A DNA stretch of 64,000 bases from Rhexocercosporidium sp. MPI-PUGE-AT-0058. Its lineage: Eukaryota; Ascomycota; Leotiomycetes; Helotiales. Positions 1 through 11,782 of the stretch are shown piece after piece. The stretch's first letter is position 1. Each line of letters opens with the position of its first letter. A program made the translations under genes and the position numbers. Location: positions 2,418,001-2,482,000 of the forward strand of contig JAGTJL010000008.1 in the NCBI GenBank assembly GCA_020746875.1, given 5' to 3'. The notes under the pieces are model-generated. The model was not told the origin of the DNA, ran no database searches, and saw nothing but the letters and a program-made list of their open reading frames with translations.

Positions 1-156
1 TCGAGGGGAAAGAAAGAGGCTGCTTTTTGGATGTTCTATTTGAGTCGCACGGGGAGCTTCTCGAACGCGGCAAATTGGTTGACGGGTAATGCGGCTATTA
101 GGTTGTTTTTGGATATCCAGCGGAGGATGAGAGATGCTGGTGCGTCGTCGTCATGA
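1..156 (+). CDS. 3' end of an unidentified gene (partial)
   Basis: An open frame runs from the first base of the window to a TGA at 154-156 and gives about 51 residues. They are rich in aromatic and basic residues (AAFWMFYLSRTG, then NAAIRLFLDIQRRMRDAG) and end in Ser-Ser-Ser. The composition looks like the helical C-terminus of a real protein and not random sequence. The start and most of the gene lie outside the window, so the product cannot be named. It could also be the last exon of a multi-exon gene. Confidence 0.45.
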   Translation, partial: SRGKKEAAFWMFYLSRTGSFSNAANWLTGNAAIRLFLDIQRRMRDAGASSS

Positions 157-1405
157 AGTGGTTCTGATTGGTAGGAATGGACGACGAGGACCTGCCCTTT
201 TCGGACCCGAGACGATCTTATGGGGAGAAGAATCATGATGAGATCGGATCGGGCCACCGATATCTTTGAGGTTAGAGAAAAGCCTCATTCGCGTCTCTTT
301 GAAGCTCGTGGGGAAGAGCTGAAACCTATGCATACGCGCGATTCTAAAGCCCGGAGCGAAATTCGGACCCTCTTCCACCAACCAATAAGAAGGAAGACCT
401 AACACCAAAATACGCCAGCTTCGAGAAAATTTCAAGTTTTCATAGCGACAATACAGTCTCCGCATTTATATGAAACCAGGAAGCTGGAGAGTCAGAAGGA
501 TGAATGGCTCGATGTTTGGATCATGCTCTTCAATCCCGATCGAACAATGCCCTGATCTGATCTTGAGTATCTCGCTATGTTTATTGTGCTTCTCCCGTAT
601 CCGGTTAGGAGGGAAGTTCGAAAGCGGGAGCTAAGACCAAGAGTCAGTGCGAGCGAGCGGGCGGGTGATCGACAAGGCTGAATTGTAGCTTCTATAAGGG
701 AGCTAGTTTACCTAGTGCAGCAAGCTACTCGAGAAAAAGTTTGGAATGGGAACGGAGCACAGATCAGGTGTGGGATTAGAATACAAGACATGAACTAGTA
801 AACGGGACAGTTCATGGAGCGCAACGCACGGGAAGGGATGGGATTGGATTGTATGAAATGAAATGAGAATAGAAATGGTATGGGTATGACATGATTGTGG
901 TATAAATAGACTTTCATGTACAGTACATATACGAGACGTACATAATATACATAGAGTTTCTCTTCTTTAGTATTTAGGGGATTTAGAAAATATAGGACCA
1001 TCTAGTACCATAATCTCAAGCTAATTGTAAAGGCGTCCATCATCCAAGGGGTAAGCAGATTCTGTACAAGGACGATGGTCTTACGTGAAGCCTTCCTCGA
1101 GCTTGAAAATTTAACAAGAGAAAGAGGGAGAGAACATGATCGGAAACTTCCGAGATTTTCCTCTTTCCAAGGCGGGTTGTCCTAAGACGGGTTAGGAAGC
1201 TCGGAAATGCGCGAGGGGAATCTTAAAGACTGATAGTCCATGATCTTAATGTTCAAAAGCCGATATCAAGACCAAGGCCATGACACTAAGTATATTATTA
1301 GGTAGGTAAGGTTTTCAATGAATCGCTCACTCAGGCCATCCAACTGGTATCATTTGCAACGCTCTCCTCATAACACCTATCCTACCCCTCCCCGAAATCC
1401 CGCTC
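157..1405. other. intergenic region, nothing recognised
   Basis: This stretch separates two genes converging on it: the plus-strand gene ending at 156 and the minus-strand gene ending at 1406. It presumably holds both 3' untranslated regions. The part around 800-1000 is AT-rich. I see no RNA gene, repeat or convincing coding frame. Confidence 0.5.
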
Positions 1406-4400
1406 CTAAATACCACCCCGAACAACTTCCCTCTCAGTCTCAACCTCGCCCCCCTCCCCCGTACGTCTCCGCTCCAAAATCCACCTCGGGCCCCCAGCAG
1501 GATCCTCATCCTTCGTATAACTTATACTCTCCGCACTCCCCGTGTTTCGATGTTTTCTAAACGGCTCTTTCCCAGTCCCATTCCCGTTTTCCCTTTCTCT
1601 CTCCTTATCTTTATTAACCACCTCCCCAACCCTCTCGTCAGCTTCATCCTCTCTCTCCCGTTCTCTCTCTTGAATACCATCTAACGGCGAGAAACTCATG
1701 GTCAGAGTCGGACTAGCAGGCGGGGAACTAGCTGCGCTCGCACCCTCACTATGCAAACTAAAGGTGCTACTCTTCCTCCTATGGCCACCTCCCGGAGGCA
1801 TCTGCGCGTGATTCGCAGGCGGGAAATTAACTGCACCACCTTGAGGCCATGGTGGGAGAGGGCCTACAGGCGAGCCATCATCCATACCCGCCACACTCTT
1901 TGGACTACCGCCATTACTGCTGTGTAAGCTGGCTTGACTACCACCCCATGCACCGCGGCGGAGTTTGAGGAGGGCGTCAAAACTCATGTCGCCTTCGTAG
2001 TCCATGGGACTGCGGAGCATGTTGGCGAGTTGCGCGAGGCCGGGGCTAACTACGTTGCCTGAACCGTGCATGGCGAGACTCATAAAGGAGTTCCGATTGG
2101 AGTATTCGCTGCGTTCTGTAATGGGTGTGAGATTTGGTTCTCGAGAGACGATTCGGTTGCTTGGCCCTCGGTTGATTCCTGCGGAGCCGCGAGGCCCGAA
2201 GTAACCCCCAAACTCGGATTCGTTGGATACAGGGGCAGAGTAGAAGCCGAATTCTTGGCCGTAGAATCCATCGTCGTCGTTGGCTAGAGCTTCCGCATTG
2301 GCAGCTGCGATGATGGGGTCATCTTCTAGGACATCATCGTAGTCGAAATCGTCCTCCATTTGATCATAGGAAGGCGAAAAAGGTTCGTAATGTGAGGTGT
2401 GACTGGAGTCAGTCACAAGGCCCGGCTGGGCGTCCTCTTGCTCGGATGGGTTGATACTGTCACGGCGAAATTTGCCATTCGCTGCGGCTGCAAATGCTGC
2501 TGCCGCCAGAGCTGACTGGTATGCAGCAAGGGTATCTTGGGTGAGAACTTGTTGTGATGGAGGTGGAGGGCCCATCGAGGTCTGCACGTGGCCTGCTATT
2601 GATGGTTGTGGAGCCAAGCCACCATTAGGGATGGCAGAGGGAGCTTTCTCGTCTGTCATGTCTGTTGACTCTCTGGAACCACCAGTTGCCTTGTTGAACG
2701 AAGGCGATGGATCGGCTGTGAGCATTGGTGGAGAGTATAATGTTGGTAATGATGATAATGATTTTAGAGGTCTGCCGTATTCATCGGTGTCTATGTTATC
2801 GAAGACCGACTCGTCGAATTCGACATCGTCTCCATCCCCAGGCCCACTAATGATGCCATCATCAAAATAAAGATCATCGTCATCGAGTGAAACAGGTCGA
2901 GGGAAGTCTTCTACTGTGTTCGAAGGGGGTACCGTCCCCGCCCCTGGGTTGATAGATTGGGTTGTGTTGATACCCTGAAGTCCCAGACCCTGGATCTCTT
3001 TGACGAGAGTAGAGGAGTTCATGTCAGGGGACATAGGCGAGGCTGGTGAAATATTGGAGTCTACCCCTTGAGGAGCCCATGGGGAGTTCTTTGTCATGGC
3101 GAATCCAATGACTTCGCCTTCTGCATCTCTCGGAGTGCTCACCACTGCCGGACTCGTAGGACTCATTGGTGTTGCCAAAGAAGACTGTTGGAATGTAAAC
3201 CCTCCCAAGTTTTCTTCGTGGTCTTGTGACTGGTAGGCATCCTCTTCATCATCAGCTCCGAGTATTGGTTCTTCCAAATCATCATAAGGGTAATCATCAT
3301 CCTCCAAATCCGCATTGACACCAGGTATCCTCTCCTCCAAGCCATCGTCGTCGTCCATATTGTCGTAATCATAATCATTCTCAAACTCATCCTCAAGCCG
3401 ATCCTCCTCGTCCTCATCCTCGTTCTTCCCCGCTTTCTTCTCCAACGCCCTTTGACGATGCCGATCCTCTAGCAGTCTCTCTTGTTTAGCAGCCCCAATC
3501 ATGTCAAAGCTGAATCGAGAGGATGTGCTTTTCATGTGTTTGGGAATAGCAGCATCTTTAACCGACACCTCTGAGACATTGCGTGAGCGACCTTTCTTAG
3601 ACGAAGCCGCCTTGGGAGGAGTAGCAGAAGCATCTATCGATATCCGCTGCGGTGCTACAGGTAGGGGCACATCTGTCTTTGGCGGTACTGGAGGCGGATG
3701 GTCTGGCATCTGTGGGATATCTGGGATGGGCTTCTGCGTACTTATTCTCCTCGGGGCCGCCTGGTATTGCTTCTGCGCAACATCATTGCTTCTTGAACTC
3801 GAACTTGGCTCGGCTGGTTTATGTATGCCTTTGGCGTACGGAGGCTGAGGCAGCGCTAGATCTGTCAAGTCGCTGGCTTTCCGCACGTGGGGACCAGCAT
3901 TTGGGTATTGCTCTTCTTCGAAGTTCTCTGTGAAAACTGGTGTGTGATTTCCACCGCTCCAGGGACTAGTGACGTTCTCATCTGCACTGCTGAGATCGCC
4001 ATTCGGACTCCGTTGGAACCTCAGGTTACTCGCTGAGCTCCCTTCTGACCGAACATCAACACTTGAAAGATTCCTCCTTGGTGCTCTGGGTGCACTGAAA
4101 TCATGGACAACGGTGCCTCGAATCCGGGGATCAAAACTCTCGTTGAAATTGTTCCCATTTCGATTTGATACCAGTGATTGCGGTGCCAGTTTCTCAACTG
4201 CTTGTGAGGTCCTCCTACGTGCTAAAAGCGACATAGGATTCAATAGATTCAACCTTGCCCTCCCCGGCCGTGACTGAGTAGGCTCCACGAGAGTCGGTGT
4301 ACTAGATGAGAAGCTTGATGGTGGTTTCCTAGTATTCTGTCCGTTCTGGCCCTGAAAATCTGGAGACGTGACAAAACCTGGACTTGTTTCTGGGGGTCGC

Positions 4401-4828
4401 ATTCTCGATGTATCCTGATTCATCCCACTCTGCTGCCTTGCATATTGCGGACTGGTGTAGTTTCCAGGGACAGCATTTCCAGCTGATTCCGGCCGCTGTG
4501 ATCCCGCATATGGTAATCTCTGATGATTGCTGAAGCTGTAGGTATCTCGTCCCCGGGTGTCCCTCGAAGCATCTCCTTGCTCTGTCCTGGCATCCCGCTC
4601 ATATCCACCTCTCCTAGGGCCCTCAAAACTTGCTTCTGCGGACTGCACACGCGCGATGGACTGCGGAGGCGGAGGAGGGGGTCGAAGTGTCGGCTCTGGG
4701 ATAGTCGCATCTTGGTATCGTTGTGGGTGGGCGTGGTCTGCGTGTGAAGGAGGCTCGAAGGATTGTTCTGCTGGTGACGTAGGATTTGACGGTGTCCGCC
4801 GGTGATGGGGTCGTAATTTAGAAAACAT
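1406..4828 (-). CDS. large disordered acidic protein, unknown function
   Basis: A single uninterrupted frame of 1140 residues starts at an ATG (4826-4828) and ends at 1406. The sequence is low in complexity and probably intrinsically disordered. The first 200 residues are Pro/Ser/Gln-rich with a basic start (MFSKLRPHHRRTPS). Residues about 450-540 form a long Asp/Glu block with interspersed Tyr, and shorter acidic blocks follow near 640-680 and 820-850. An alanine-rich stretch (LAAYQSALAAAAFAAAA) lies between them. The region around 930-1000 looks more ordered and ends in FDALLKLRRGAWGG. There is no signal peptide, membrane span or catalytic motif. A frame this long without introns strongly supports a real gene. 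The function is not recognised; a scaffold or regulator is only a guess. Confidence 0.8.
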   Translation of the reverse strand: MFSKLRPHHRRTPSNPTSPAEQSFEPPSHADHAHPQRYQDATIPEPTLRPPPPPPQSIARVQSAEASFEGPRRGGYERDARTEQGDASRDTRGRDTYSFSNHQRLPYAGSQRPESAGNAVPGNYTSPQYARQQSGMNQDTSRMRPPETSPGFVTSPDFQGQNGQNTRKPPSSFSSSTPTLVEPTQSRPGRARLNLLNPMSLLARRRTSQAVEKLAPQSLVSNRNGNNFNESFDPRIRGTVVHDFSAPRAPRRNLSSVDVRSEGSSASNLRFQRSPNGDLSSADENVTSPWSGGNHTPVFTENFEEEQYPNAGPHVRKASDLTDLALPQPPYAKGIHKPAEPSSSSRSNDVAQKQYQAAPRRISTQKPIPDIPQMPDHPPPVPPKTDVPLPVAPQRISIDASATPPKAASSKKGRSRNVSEVSVKDAAIPKHMKSTSSRFSFDMIGAAKQERLLEDRHRQRALEKKAGKNEDEDEEDRLEDEFENDYDYDNMDDDDGLEERIPGVNADLEDDDYPYDDLEEPILGADDEEDAYQSQDHEENLGGFTFQQSSLATPMSPTSPAVVSTPRDAEGEVIGFAMTKNSPWAPQGVDSNISPASPMSPDMNSSTLVKEIQGLGLQGINTTQSINPGAGTVPPSNTVEDFPRPVSLDDDDLYFDDGIISGPGDGDDVEFDESVFDNIDTDEYGRPLKSLSSLPTLYSPPMLTADPSPSFNKATGGSRESTDMTDEKAPSAIPNGGLAPQPSIAGHVQTSMGPPPPSQQVLTQDTLAAYQSALAAAAFAAAANGKFRRDSINPSEQEDAQPGLVTDSSHTSHYEPFSPSYDQMEDDFDYDDVLEDDPIIAAANAEALANDDDGFYGQEFGFYSAPVSNESEFGGYFGPRGSAGINRGPSNRIVSREPNLTPITERSEYSNRNSFMSLAMHGSGNVVSPGLAQLANMLRSPMDYEGDMSFDALLKLRRGAWGGSQASLHSSNGGSPKSVAGMDDGSPVGPLPPWPQGGAVNFPPANHAQMPPGGGHRRKSSTFSLHSEGASAASSPPASPTLTMSFSPLDGIQEREREREDEADERVGEVVNKDKERERENGNGTGKEPFRKHRNTGSAESISYTKDEDPAGGPRWILERRRTGEGGEVETEREVVRGGI

Positions 4829-5920
4829 GTTTGCCTCTTATCCCTCCTACTTGATGGAAACTGGAACGTTTCTGCCGCTGCTGGTGGTGTTGCTGCTGCG
4901 AGAGAACGTGAACTTGCACAAGTATTGTTGGTTGGGGCTCAATGGAATCGTGGAGCGCGCATCTCGTACTTGCCCTCACGGCACAGTCGTCAGGTTGAAC
5001 CGTAACCTAGCCAGATTCTGCTCGAAGAGTCCAGAATGAAGCCTCTTTTGTTCTGGTTAGGAAGATTGGGTGTTTGGTGGGAGCATGTGAAGATGCCTGC
5101 CTTGTCGTTTACTGTTCTGTCTTGCTCCAACTGCTGTTGATGAATGGCCCTTGTGCCGTATCTCTCGTATTAAATTATAAGATAAGCCTCCAAGCGAAAC
5201 CAGGACAGGTCTCACGACAAAAGTAAAAATCTTTTTGAAGCTAACGAAGGAATTGAGAGGAAAATGGGCGGAAAAGATACAAAATGTCTGCGTACAACAA
5301 CCAAAGGGTGCGCAGTTGTCCTTCGGATTGGAGACTTGAGGATTCGTAAAGTTCGCTCAAAGGCTCTGTTGTGGTTGGTCGAGATGCTGCTGGCTTGGTC
5401 CAAAAATACCCCAGTCATCAGCGAGGGAGAAGCCAGGCTCGGCCCACTGTGTTGGTGGCCGCTGCACGACCAATGATCTGCTGCTAGCCGGAGAAAATCA
5501 TCGTTCGAGTCTTGCCCTTGCATCATCAAGACTTTGTTTGGAACGTTAATTGTATTCTGAGCTTTAGAGTCTATCTAATTTCGCAATGGATGTTTCCTTG
5601 CTGATAGTGGGGGTTTGCAATTTTGCATAAATTCGTGCATTATATTGATCAGGGTCTCCCCGAATGGAGAATATCCGTGGGGTCATTCCGCTCGATCAGC
5701 TGCAGCCAGCCGAAACCGTCACTACTGGACTGATTGCAGAGCTCTTCTGCTCTGATGCATCATGTATCAACACAGCTTGGCACTGTTAATATCTAACATG
5801 TATGCTCTCAGATTATATATTCACCATTCGTAGCCCATGCTGAACAAGTTACATACTTGTACATTCTCCTTTCCTGGAAAGCTAGAACACCATCATCGAT
5901 CTTCCTCCTCCTTCCCCTAC
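4829..5920. other. promoter/leader of the disordered-protein gene and 3' flank of the MFS gene
   Basis: The region lies between two minus-strand genes. Small frames occur on both strands, but none has family similarity or splice support. No repeat or RNA gene was seen. Confidence 0.45.
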
Positions 5921-7782
5921 CTAGGAACTCCTCTTCCCATACGGTTCGAAAGGGAACGCAATAGCCACAGCAGCCATCGCGATATATAACGCCGCACACA
6001 CATAGATCGGGACTGAAGTACTAGTATCTGCATACGTAGCAATGACAGCAGACAGAATACCCATGATTCGGTTACACGCGACGGCAATTCCATTTCCAGT
6101 CGCACGGTGCGCGGATGGCAGTACCTCAGGCGTATATGCATAGAGTGTGCCATAATAGATGTTCAAGAAGAAACCGATGGCGCAGCTGAAGCCAACGTTT
6201 TGGGCTTGAGTTCGAACTTGTGTGTAGGCGAAGAAGAAAGCCATTGTTATGAGTGCGCCGATCACCATGGTGTATTTGCGGCCGAGGACTTTCCAATTGC
6301 ACATGTAGCCTGCGAGCATAGGACCCTGTGCCTAATCAGCAACAAGAAATTGTTCATGGGGAGAATTTTCTGCTTACCGGGATACTACTAATATTGACAA
6401 GTGCATAATTTCTCCACGTTTCAAAATCGGATAGGACTCCAAAATCAGCACCTCTAGAAGCAAGATACGTGCTGAGGAAAACGTAGAACAGAGGGTAGGC
6501 AAGACCGATAAGTGTCCAGGAGAGCCAGATCAGGCAAGTCGACAGACCGATCGTTTTAGTTGCGAAGAGACCTCTGAAGTGGACCGTCAGCTCAGAGATT
6601 GAGAACTTGGACCTCCCGTGAGCTGAGTTGATCGTTCCGCATGCATCCAGCATTTCGAGGGTGATAGAGCAAGGGCGATTGTATTTTGCGGCCATTGCTT
6701 GGAAGTCGGCTACGAGCTGCTCGTCTTTGCCTTCTCCGAGCAGATACTTGGGTGTTTCTTTCAGACGAATGACGGTGATTCGTGCTACACTCATAACGAA
6801 GACCATGGCGCCAGATGCATACATCACGTATCTCCAGCCCATGTTGTCGGCCTTTGCGCAAGTGGAGATTCGAAGTCCTGCTTCATCGAAAGGATTTGAG
6901 CAGTTCCATTTGTCAGGAGCTTATACAGTGTTAGGGGGGGAAAACACTGGGGATATCCCGAGCCAAGTCACTTACGCAGGAAACCCCAGGCGACAAATCC
7001 AGCAATTGCCTGACCCAGACCCCACCAAGAAGCCAGCCATGCTGTGAGCTGTCAGTCATCTCCACTGCAAAATCGACGACAATACATACTCAAGACCCAT
7101 TGTTTGTTCGATGGCAAGTACTCGATGAACACCGTCGTATCCATGATAAGATTTCCACCACCCCCAAAGCCCAGGAAAGCAATGAAAGTTGCAAGAGCAA
7201 TCCAGTTAGGTGCTGCTCCACAGATGATGGTGAAGAACGAGCAGATAAACAGGGAGACGTTGAAAGCGAATCTCCGGCCGATGATATCGGCGCTCAAGCC
7301 CCAGAAAAGAGCACCGATGAGCATACCAACGTAGACGGCAATGGTGAGAGCGCGAGGGTAAGATGGGTTGAACTCATAGCTCGCTTGGGTGGAAATGATG
7401 GATTGCAACAGCAGGAGCTGAGAGTCAACGGCATATCTATTGAGAAGTCAGTTTTCTGATTTAAGTAGTCGTGCGATCAACTTACCCGAATCCGTTCAAC
7501 ACAAATAATTTCCAATGGTAGGGAGTCCATCCGATCTCATCAATAGCCTTTCGTTGAATTAGTCTCTCTGGAGTGTTGCTTTGGGCAATATGTCTGGCGC
7601 CTGTGGGGTCATCTCACGTTGTTGACGATGTGCATCTTAGCATCAAGCGCGGGGTCAACGCCTTGAGACCCAAGAAGGTCCTCTGCAGTTCCATATGAAG
7701 CGGCATCGGGGACAGCATATGGCTCTCCCAGAGCAACCTTCTTCTCGCCCTTCGAGTAGTCATTCGTTGGTGATTCAGACAT
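5921..7782 (-). CDS. MFS transporter, SV2-like/sugar-transporter-like, 528 aa
   Basis: Six exons (7618-7782, 7486-7547, 7090-7436, 6976-7041, 6378-6919, 5921-6325) join with matching phases into a 528-residue protein. All five introns are GT-AG. The N-terminal 55 residues are hydrophilic. About twelve hydrophobic segments follow. The loop between segments 2 and 3 carries the MFS signature (GLSADIIGRR). Segment 4 contains GFGGGGNLIMDTTVFIEYLP, and segment 5 contains WWGLGQAIAGFVAWGFLP. The central cytoplasmic loop begins ETPKYLLGEGKDE, as in fungal SV2-like members. The protein should sit in the plasma membrane as a proton-coupled carrier of a small organic solute. The substrate cannot be read from the sequence. 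It is divergent from DLT1 across a 1.5 kb gap. The model looks intact, with no frameshift or stop. Confidence 0.9.
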
Positions 7783-9310
7783 GCTGGCCGGGTGATGGTG
7801 ACCGAATTGACTTCCGCCGAACTGTTCAAATCGACCTTAAAAAAAAAGATAAAAGGAGGCACGAGAGTCCATGCAGGCTTTATAGACATCTTCTGAAGTC
7901 GAGAACCCATCGCCGCGGTATGTCCGATCAGCTAGCTACTGCAAAGGTCCTTCCTTGACAGTCATGGTTGCAGGGTCGAGAGCTATCAGTGTGGCAGGCC
8001 CTCAATCCTGGTCAAAAGTAGCAACGATCGGCAGGTCATTGGTTATGTGGGTGCAAACGCCAGGGCGCCGGATCGCTGCACCTAATCTAGGGTCCTCGGT
8101 GGTGATCCAGTACGGAGTAGTGGATGTGCAAGATTCATTCAGTAGACGGGTTGGATTGTTGCATGCGTTGAAGAGTGACGGCAGGCAGGGGGTTGTTGAC
8201 GAGTCGTGAAACAGGTTCTTTCGTTAGACTGTGCAAGTAGAAGCTACCCCAGACGGCTATTACCCCACTTCATGGAATGGACCATGGCTTGCTTGTGCTG
8301 GAGAGCATACGGTAGGTATCAGCTGCACAACAGAAAGGCTCCACAGCTCGCAGACTCGTGCGGCTTGCATGTCGACTTGGGATTTAATATTGCTTCTGCT
8401 CCTGATCTCGCGACATGAATCTTAGCTGACGAAGAGTCTCTTCATCGGCACTCACTTGGTTTACAAAAGATCACGGAGTTTCCCTGCACCGAAATTTACA
8501 ATTGGAAGACCCCCTTGATCAACTTGACTTTCGGGTTATGCCTCACAGAGCAAAAGTATCCCACACGTGGGTCTAATGATAGGCGAGAGTGGGATCAGGC
8601 AGGACAACGTGCTTGGAGCAGTTTGGTCTACCTCGGAGAGATAAGAACCGGATATCGATAGGTAGGAGGTACTGTACTAGACAGATGCAAGATAGACGAA
8701 TATCTTGGAAGACAAGACCCAGCAAATATTGGTCTCTTAAACACACCAAGGCAGGCGGTCACCACCTAGGTATGTAGGAAAGAGCCTCGTGCTCCACAAG
8801 TGACTGACTTGGTGGTATGTTGGTCCTTCATGGCTTGGAGCTAACAGAATCTAGAACACATCTTCCCATAATGGATATACGTACTACTAGATTTCGCAGA
8901 ATTTAGAGAAATTCCGCTGTTGACGTAGAAGAAGCTTGGAAGCCGGTGTTTCGAGCCGGCCTGGCCACATGGAAGCTATGGGTGGGGCTCGGCTTCCTTC
9001 TTTAGGTCTGATTGGTTTGCCGTAAATGTTCTAGCGGCGTGCTTACTCATCACACTAACTCCCACCTTGCCAACCTTGGTTTTCAGCCTCACTCAAGCCA
9101 GCATGCAGCTCAGCCAGCATCACCAACGCTCTATCTCTTCAGGTATTCTCTACCGAATATTGAATACGCAATAATACTTGACGAGCAGTATCTGCCTCGC
9201 CCTCGACGTCATATCCCTCCAATATCATACACCGCTCCAAACGATCGATGTTCTCGACCCAAACCTCCCCCTCTGCTTGAGTATCTACTCTTGCGCATTA
9301 TGCTGCCACT
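7783..9310. promoter_or_regulatory. divergent intergenic region between the MFS gene and DLT1
   Basis: About 1.5 kb separates the start codons of two divergently transcribed genes and must hold both promoters. The part just before DLT1 (about 9050-9310) is C/T-rich, as is common in fungal leaders. No specific operator was recognised and no further gene was seen. Confidence 0.45.
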
Positions 9311-10672
9311 ATGAAGCTCAAGCCGAAGCTGAAGCGCCCCAGCCTTTCTGCTGTCCTTTACAACTCTTTCTACGGCATTCTCGGCGCTGCTCTCCTAGTT
9401 CTCATTCTCATAACGCCTTCCGATCTGGTCATACAAACACAGAATAGCAGGAATGGCCCGACACCCAACAAATGGGCCAATCGACTGGTTATTCCGGGAG
9501 CATATGGCCTCACACTTGCGATTGGTGTATGCATATTTACATTGAGGATTGTGTCAAACAGACAGACCATAAAAGCAATTCCAAAGACTTGGATACCGAT
9601 CGAGAAGGATGATGTCAAGAAGAAGGTCAGAAAGATGATTGTTCAAAGCCTCAACCGAAGTGCTGTTCTTGCCTGGGAGTCTCGACCGCGCGTGCATGAG
9701 CAGTCTTCTATCGTAGTATCAAACCCCGCAAACCGAACCGATGTGGAAACAGTGGAACAGGCTGCGGATGGGAGGAACAAAAAGGAGAAGCATGGACTAT
9801 TTCGCAGATCTCGCTCACAGTTAGAGCCTGATGATCATACGGTTACCGTGCCCCCTCCTAGTCCAGTCTGGGGAGAGATTTCACACAATGGATGGTCTTC
9901 ACCCACTTCGCCAGACTTGCCGGATCTACAGTATACCACAGTGGTTCTGGAATTGCCGCATCTGATTGAAGCAAAGGCCGTTTCCTTAGCACCTCCAGAT
10001 CCAGAGTCGCCATCAGATCCCCCGTTGCCGGATATTCGGGCACTGAGTTTGCTCCAAAGATCAGCGTCGATGGGTCTCAGAGAATACATAGGACAGCTCA
10101 TCGAATATGGCGTCGTTAGATCGCCTACCACAGCCACTAGCTTCCTTATAGAGTATGAATACGCGCGCTTCTCCGGAAGGGCCCTGAGCGAAATCCGATT
10201 CCGAGATCTCATGAGACATTTTGCCGAGTTGCTTCGAAACATGAATTCTCTCAGTCCTGCCATTCTTGCTAGCCTCGATATTGACGGCTCAGAGAGTGAT
10301 ATTGACAAGAATCCGTCATCATTGACCACACCAGCCACACCGCGCAGTCGGTCTCTTGCATCCTCTCGGAGTGTCAATAGTCACAGTAGCGAGGGTACAG
10401 TTCGCACCGGGCCAACTCGAAGTATTGGCACCACCAATGGAACGCCTTCCAAACGACTAGAATTCAGCACAGCTCCTGCAACACCGAGAAGCAAAAAGCA
10501 GGTGATATCACGTTCGCCAAGCATAAATAGCTTTGCACAGAGCAGGCGACCCTACCAAGGGAGTGATAGCAGTTCAAGCTCGAGTCTTCGCTCCACCAGT
10601 CAGGGGAGCGTGATTCGACTGAGTAATATGCACGAGGATGGGTACACTTTGACTGTACCGAGAGCACGTTGA
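9311..10672 (+). CDS. DLT1: Dlt1-like membrane protein (defect at low temperature)
   Basis: A single-exon frame of 453 residues starts at the ATG at 9311. The N-terminus has a short basic leader and two membrane spans (around residues 19-38 and 60-80), followed by a conserved cytosolic block (IPKTWIPIEKDDVKKKVRKM). This arrangement, a two-span N-domain with the I-P-x-x-W/Y-I-P-I motif, matches yeast Dlt1. A second ordered block around 255-315 (LREYIGQLIEYGVV, then RFRDLMRHFAELLRNM) fits the family. The last 140 residues are Ser/Thr/Arg-rich and disordered, longer than in yeast. The molecular role of Dlt1 is poorly known; the yeast name reflects a cold-sensitive phenotype. The assignment rests on recognised motifs, not on a search. 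Confidence 0.82.
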   Translation: MKLKPKLKRPSLSAVLYNSFYGILGAALLVLILITPSDLVIQTQNSRNGPTPNKWANRLVIPGAYGLTLAIGVCIFTLRIVSNRQTIKAIPKTWIPIEKDDVKKKVRKMIVQSLNRSAVLAWESRPRVHEQSSIVVSNPANRTDVETVEQAADGRNKKEKHGLFRRSRSQLEPDDHTVTVPPPSPVWGEISHNGWSSPTSPDLPDLQYTTVVLELPHLIEAKAVSLAPPDPESPSDPPLPDIRALSLLQRSASMGLREYIGQLIEYGVVRSPTTATSFLIEYEYARFSGRALSEIRFRDLMRHFAELLRNMNSLSPAILASLDIDGSESDIDKNPSSLTTPATPRSRSLASSRSVNSHSSEGTVRTGPTRSIGTTNGTPSKRLEFSTAPATPRSKKQVISRSPSINSFAQSRRPYQGSDSSSSSSLRSTSQGSVIRLSNMHEDGYTLTVPRAR

Positions 10673-11343
10673 CATTGATCACGCCGTATTTCTTGTGTCT
10701 TGGGTTGCATTTAGCGTTGGAGTTTTGGATATTGATAGAATAGGGAGCCTGTCGTTGTACAACGTGTAATTTTAATGTTCAATGATAATGTACAGTTCCA
10801 AGTCAGCCCCCGTTCGAAGTTGGAATGCTGGTGGATCTCTCATATTTTCTTTCCGCGCCGAATTCGGTAGTCGCAGTATGTCGATGTGTGATTGTTTCTT
10901 TGCGTCGTCAGTTTCGTCGTCAAGGTTGTTGTTTTTGTTTTGTCGAGAACGACTAGCTGATTCATCTTGGCACACTTCTAGCCACTTCTCAATGCACATC
11001 GTGTGCTAGGTCGGTATCAGCTGTCTCTGTCTGGATGGGGTATTTGTCAAAACTCATGGACTTCTCTTCACCATTATGTGTTTTCTTTCTCTCTTCAACA
11101 CCCTAATCGGCAGAGTCACTCGGAAATTCATGGAACAAGGTTCAGTCTCTCCTTCGCTCACACAGGCCGACATTCACTCAAGATTGAGAAGGGAGAAGAA
11201 AGGAGAGAGCATGCATCACATCGTCATTCAGATCGCTTTTAAAAAATACCCGAAGACGCCCATCCTATATTCTTCTCCCAACCAATTTTCCATCCTTCCG
11301 TCCATATATTCGCCGAACTCCAACTCCTCCACGCCAGTGCGTC
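10673..11343. other. convergent 3' region, nothing recognised
   Basis: This lies between the DLT1 stop and the stop of the first small paralog on the opposite strand. It should hold both 3' untranslated regions. I see no gene or repeat. Confidence 0.45.
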
Positions 11344-11782
11344 TTAATTCTCATCGTGCTCTTCTCCTTCTCCTTCTTCATCTGCGGCAGCATTCTCAGC
11401 CATGATAGTCTCGAAGTCTTCGAAGAAGGATACCATAGTAGCAGTATGTTCAGCAATGCTCTCTTCAGCTGAGGTGTCCGTGTAGGAAGGGTTGGCGTCG
11501 ATGGGATGATAGATGAATGCTGCGATCTGCTCTACAGCTAAGTTCGAGTTGTCCTCTACTTCTTTATCAGTAGCAGAGGCAGAAGTTGAGGCCGACGGGG
11601 AGGTAGAGAGGTTGTCATTGATTGACTCGGCGTTGTCCTGAGTGGTGGAACTGTTCCCAGTAATTTGTTAGCAATGCTGTTCTGCTTTAATGTTACGATG
11701 ATTAAGAGTTTCAGGAAAGCTCGCACACGGACCTCTTGACTGAGCCATTGTTTGCGCATATTGAGGATGCGGTGGAAGGCAT
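11344..11782 (-). CDS. small paralog family, copy 1 (118 aa, unknown)
   Basis: Exon 1 (11733-11782, 50 bp) encodes MPSTASSICANNGSVK and splits its last codon. The intron (11651-11732) is GT-AG, and exon 2 runs 11344-11650. The join gives 118 residues. After a Ser/Thr-rich linker comes the family core, QIAAFIYHPIDANPSY, then ESIAEHTATM and FFEDFETIM, followed by an acidic tail unique to this copy (ENAAADEEGEGEEHDEN). No signal peptide or membrane span is present, so a cytosolic or nuclear product is likely. This is the copy nearest the conserved DLT1 flank. The function is unknown. The gene is supported by shared exon structure and motifs with the copies at 13.8, 21.7, 24.6, 26.5 and 28.7 kb. 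Confidence 0.68.

Noticed and set aside
2451..2870. 139-codon plus-strand frame inside the 1140-residue gene
   Set aside because: Shadow of an alanine-rich and acidic part of the minus-strand gene; no start context or domain.
5212..5529. 105-codon minus-strand frame upstream of the large disordered protein
   Set aside because: It has no motif, no good start and lies in the likely promoter/leader of the next gene.
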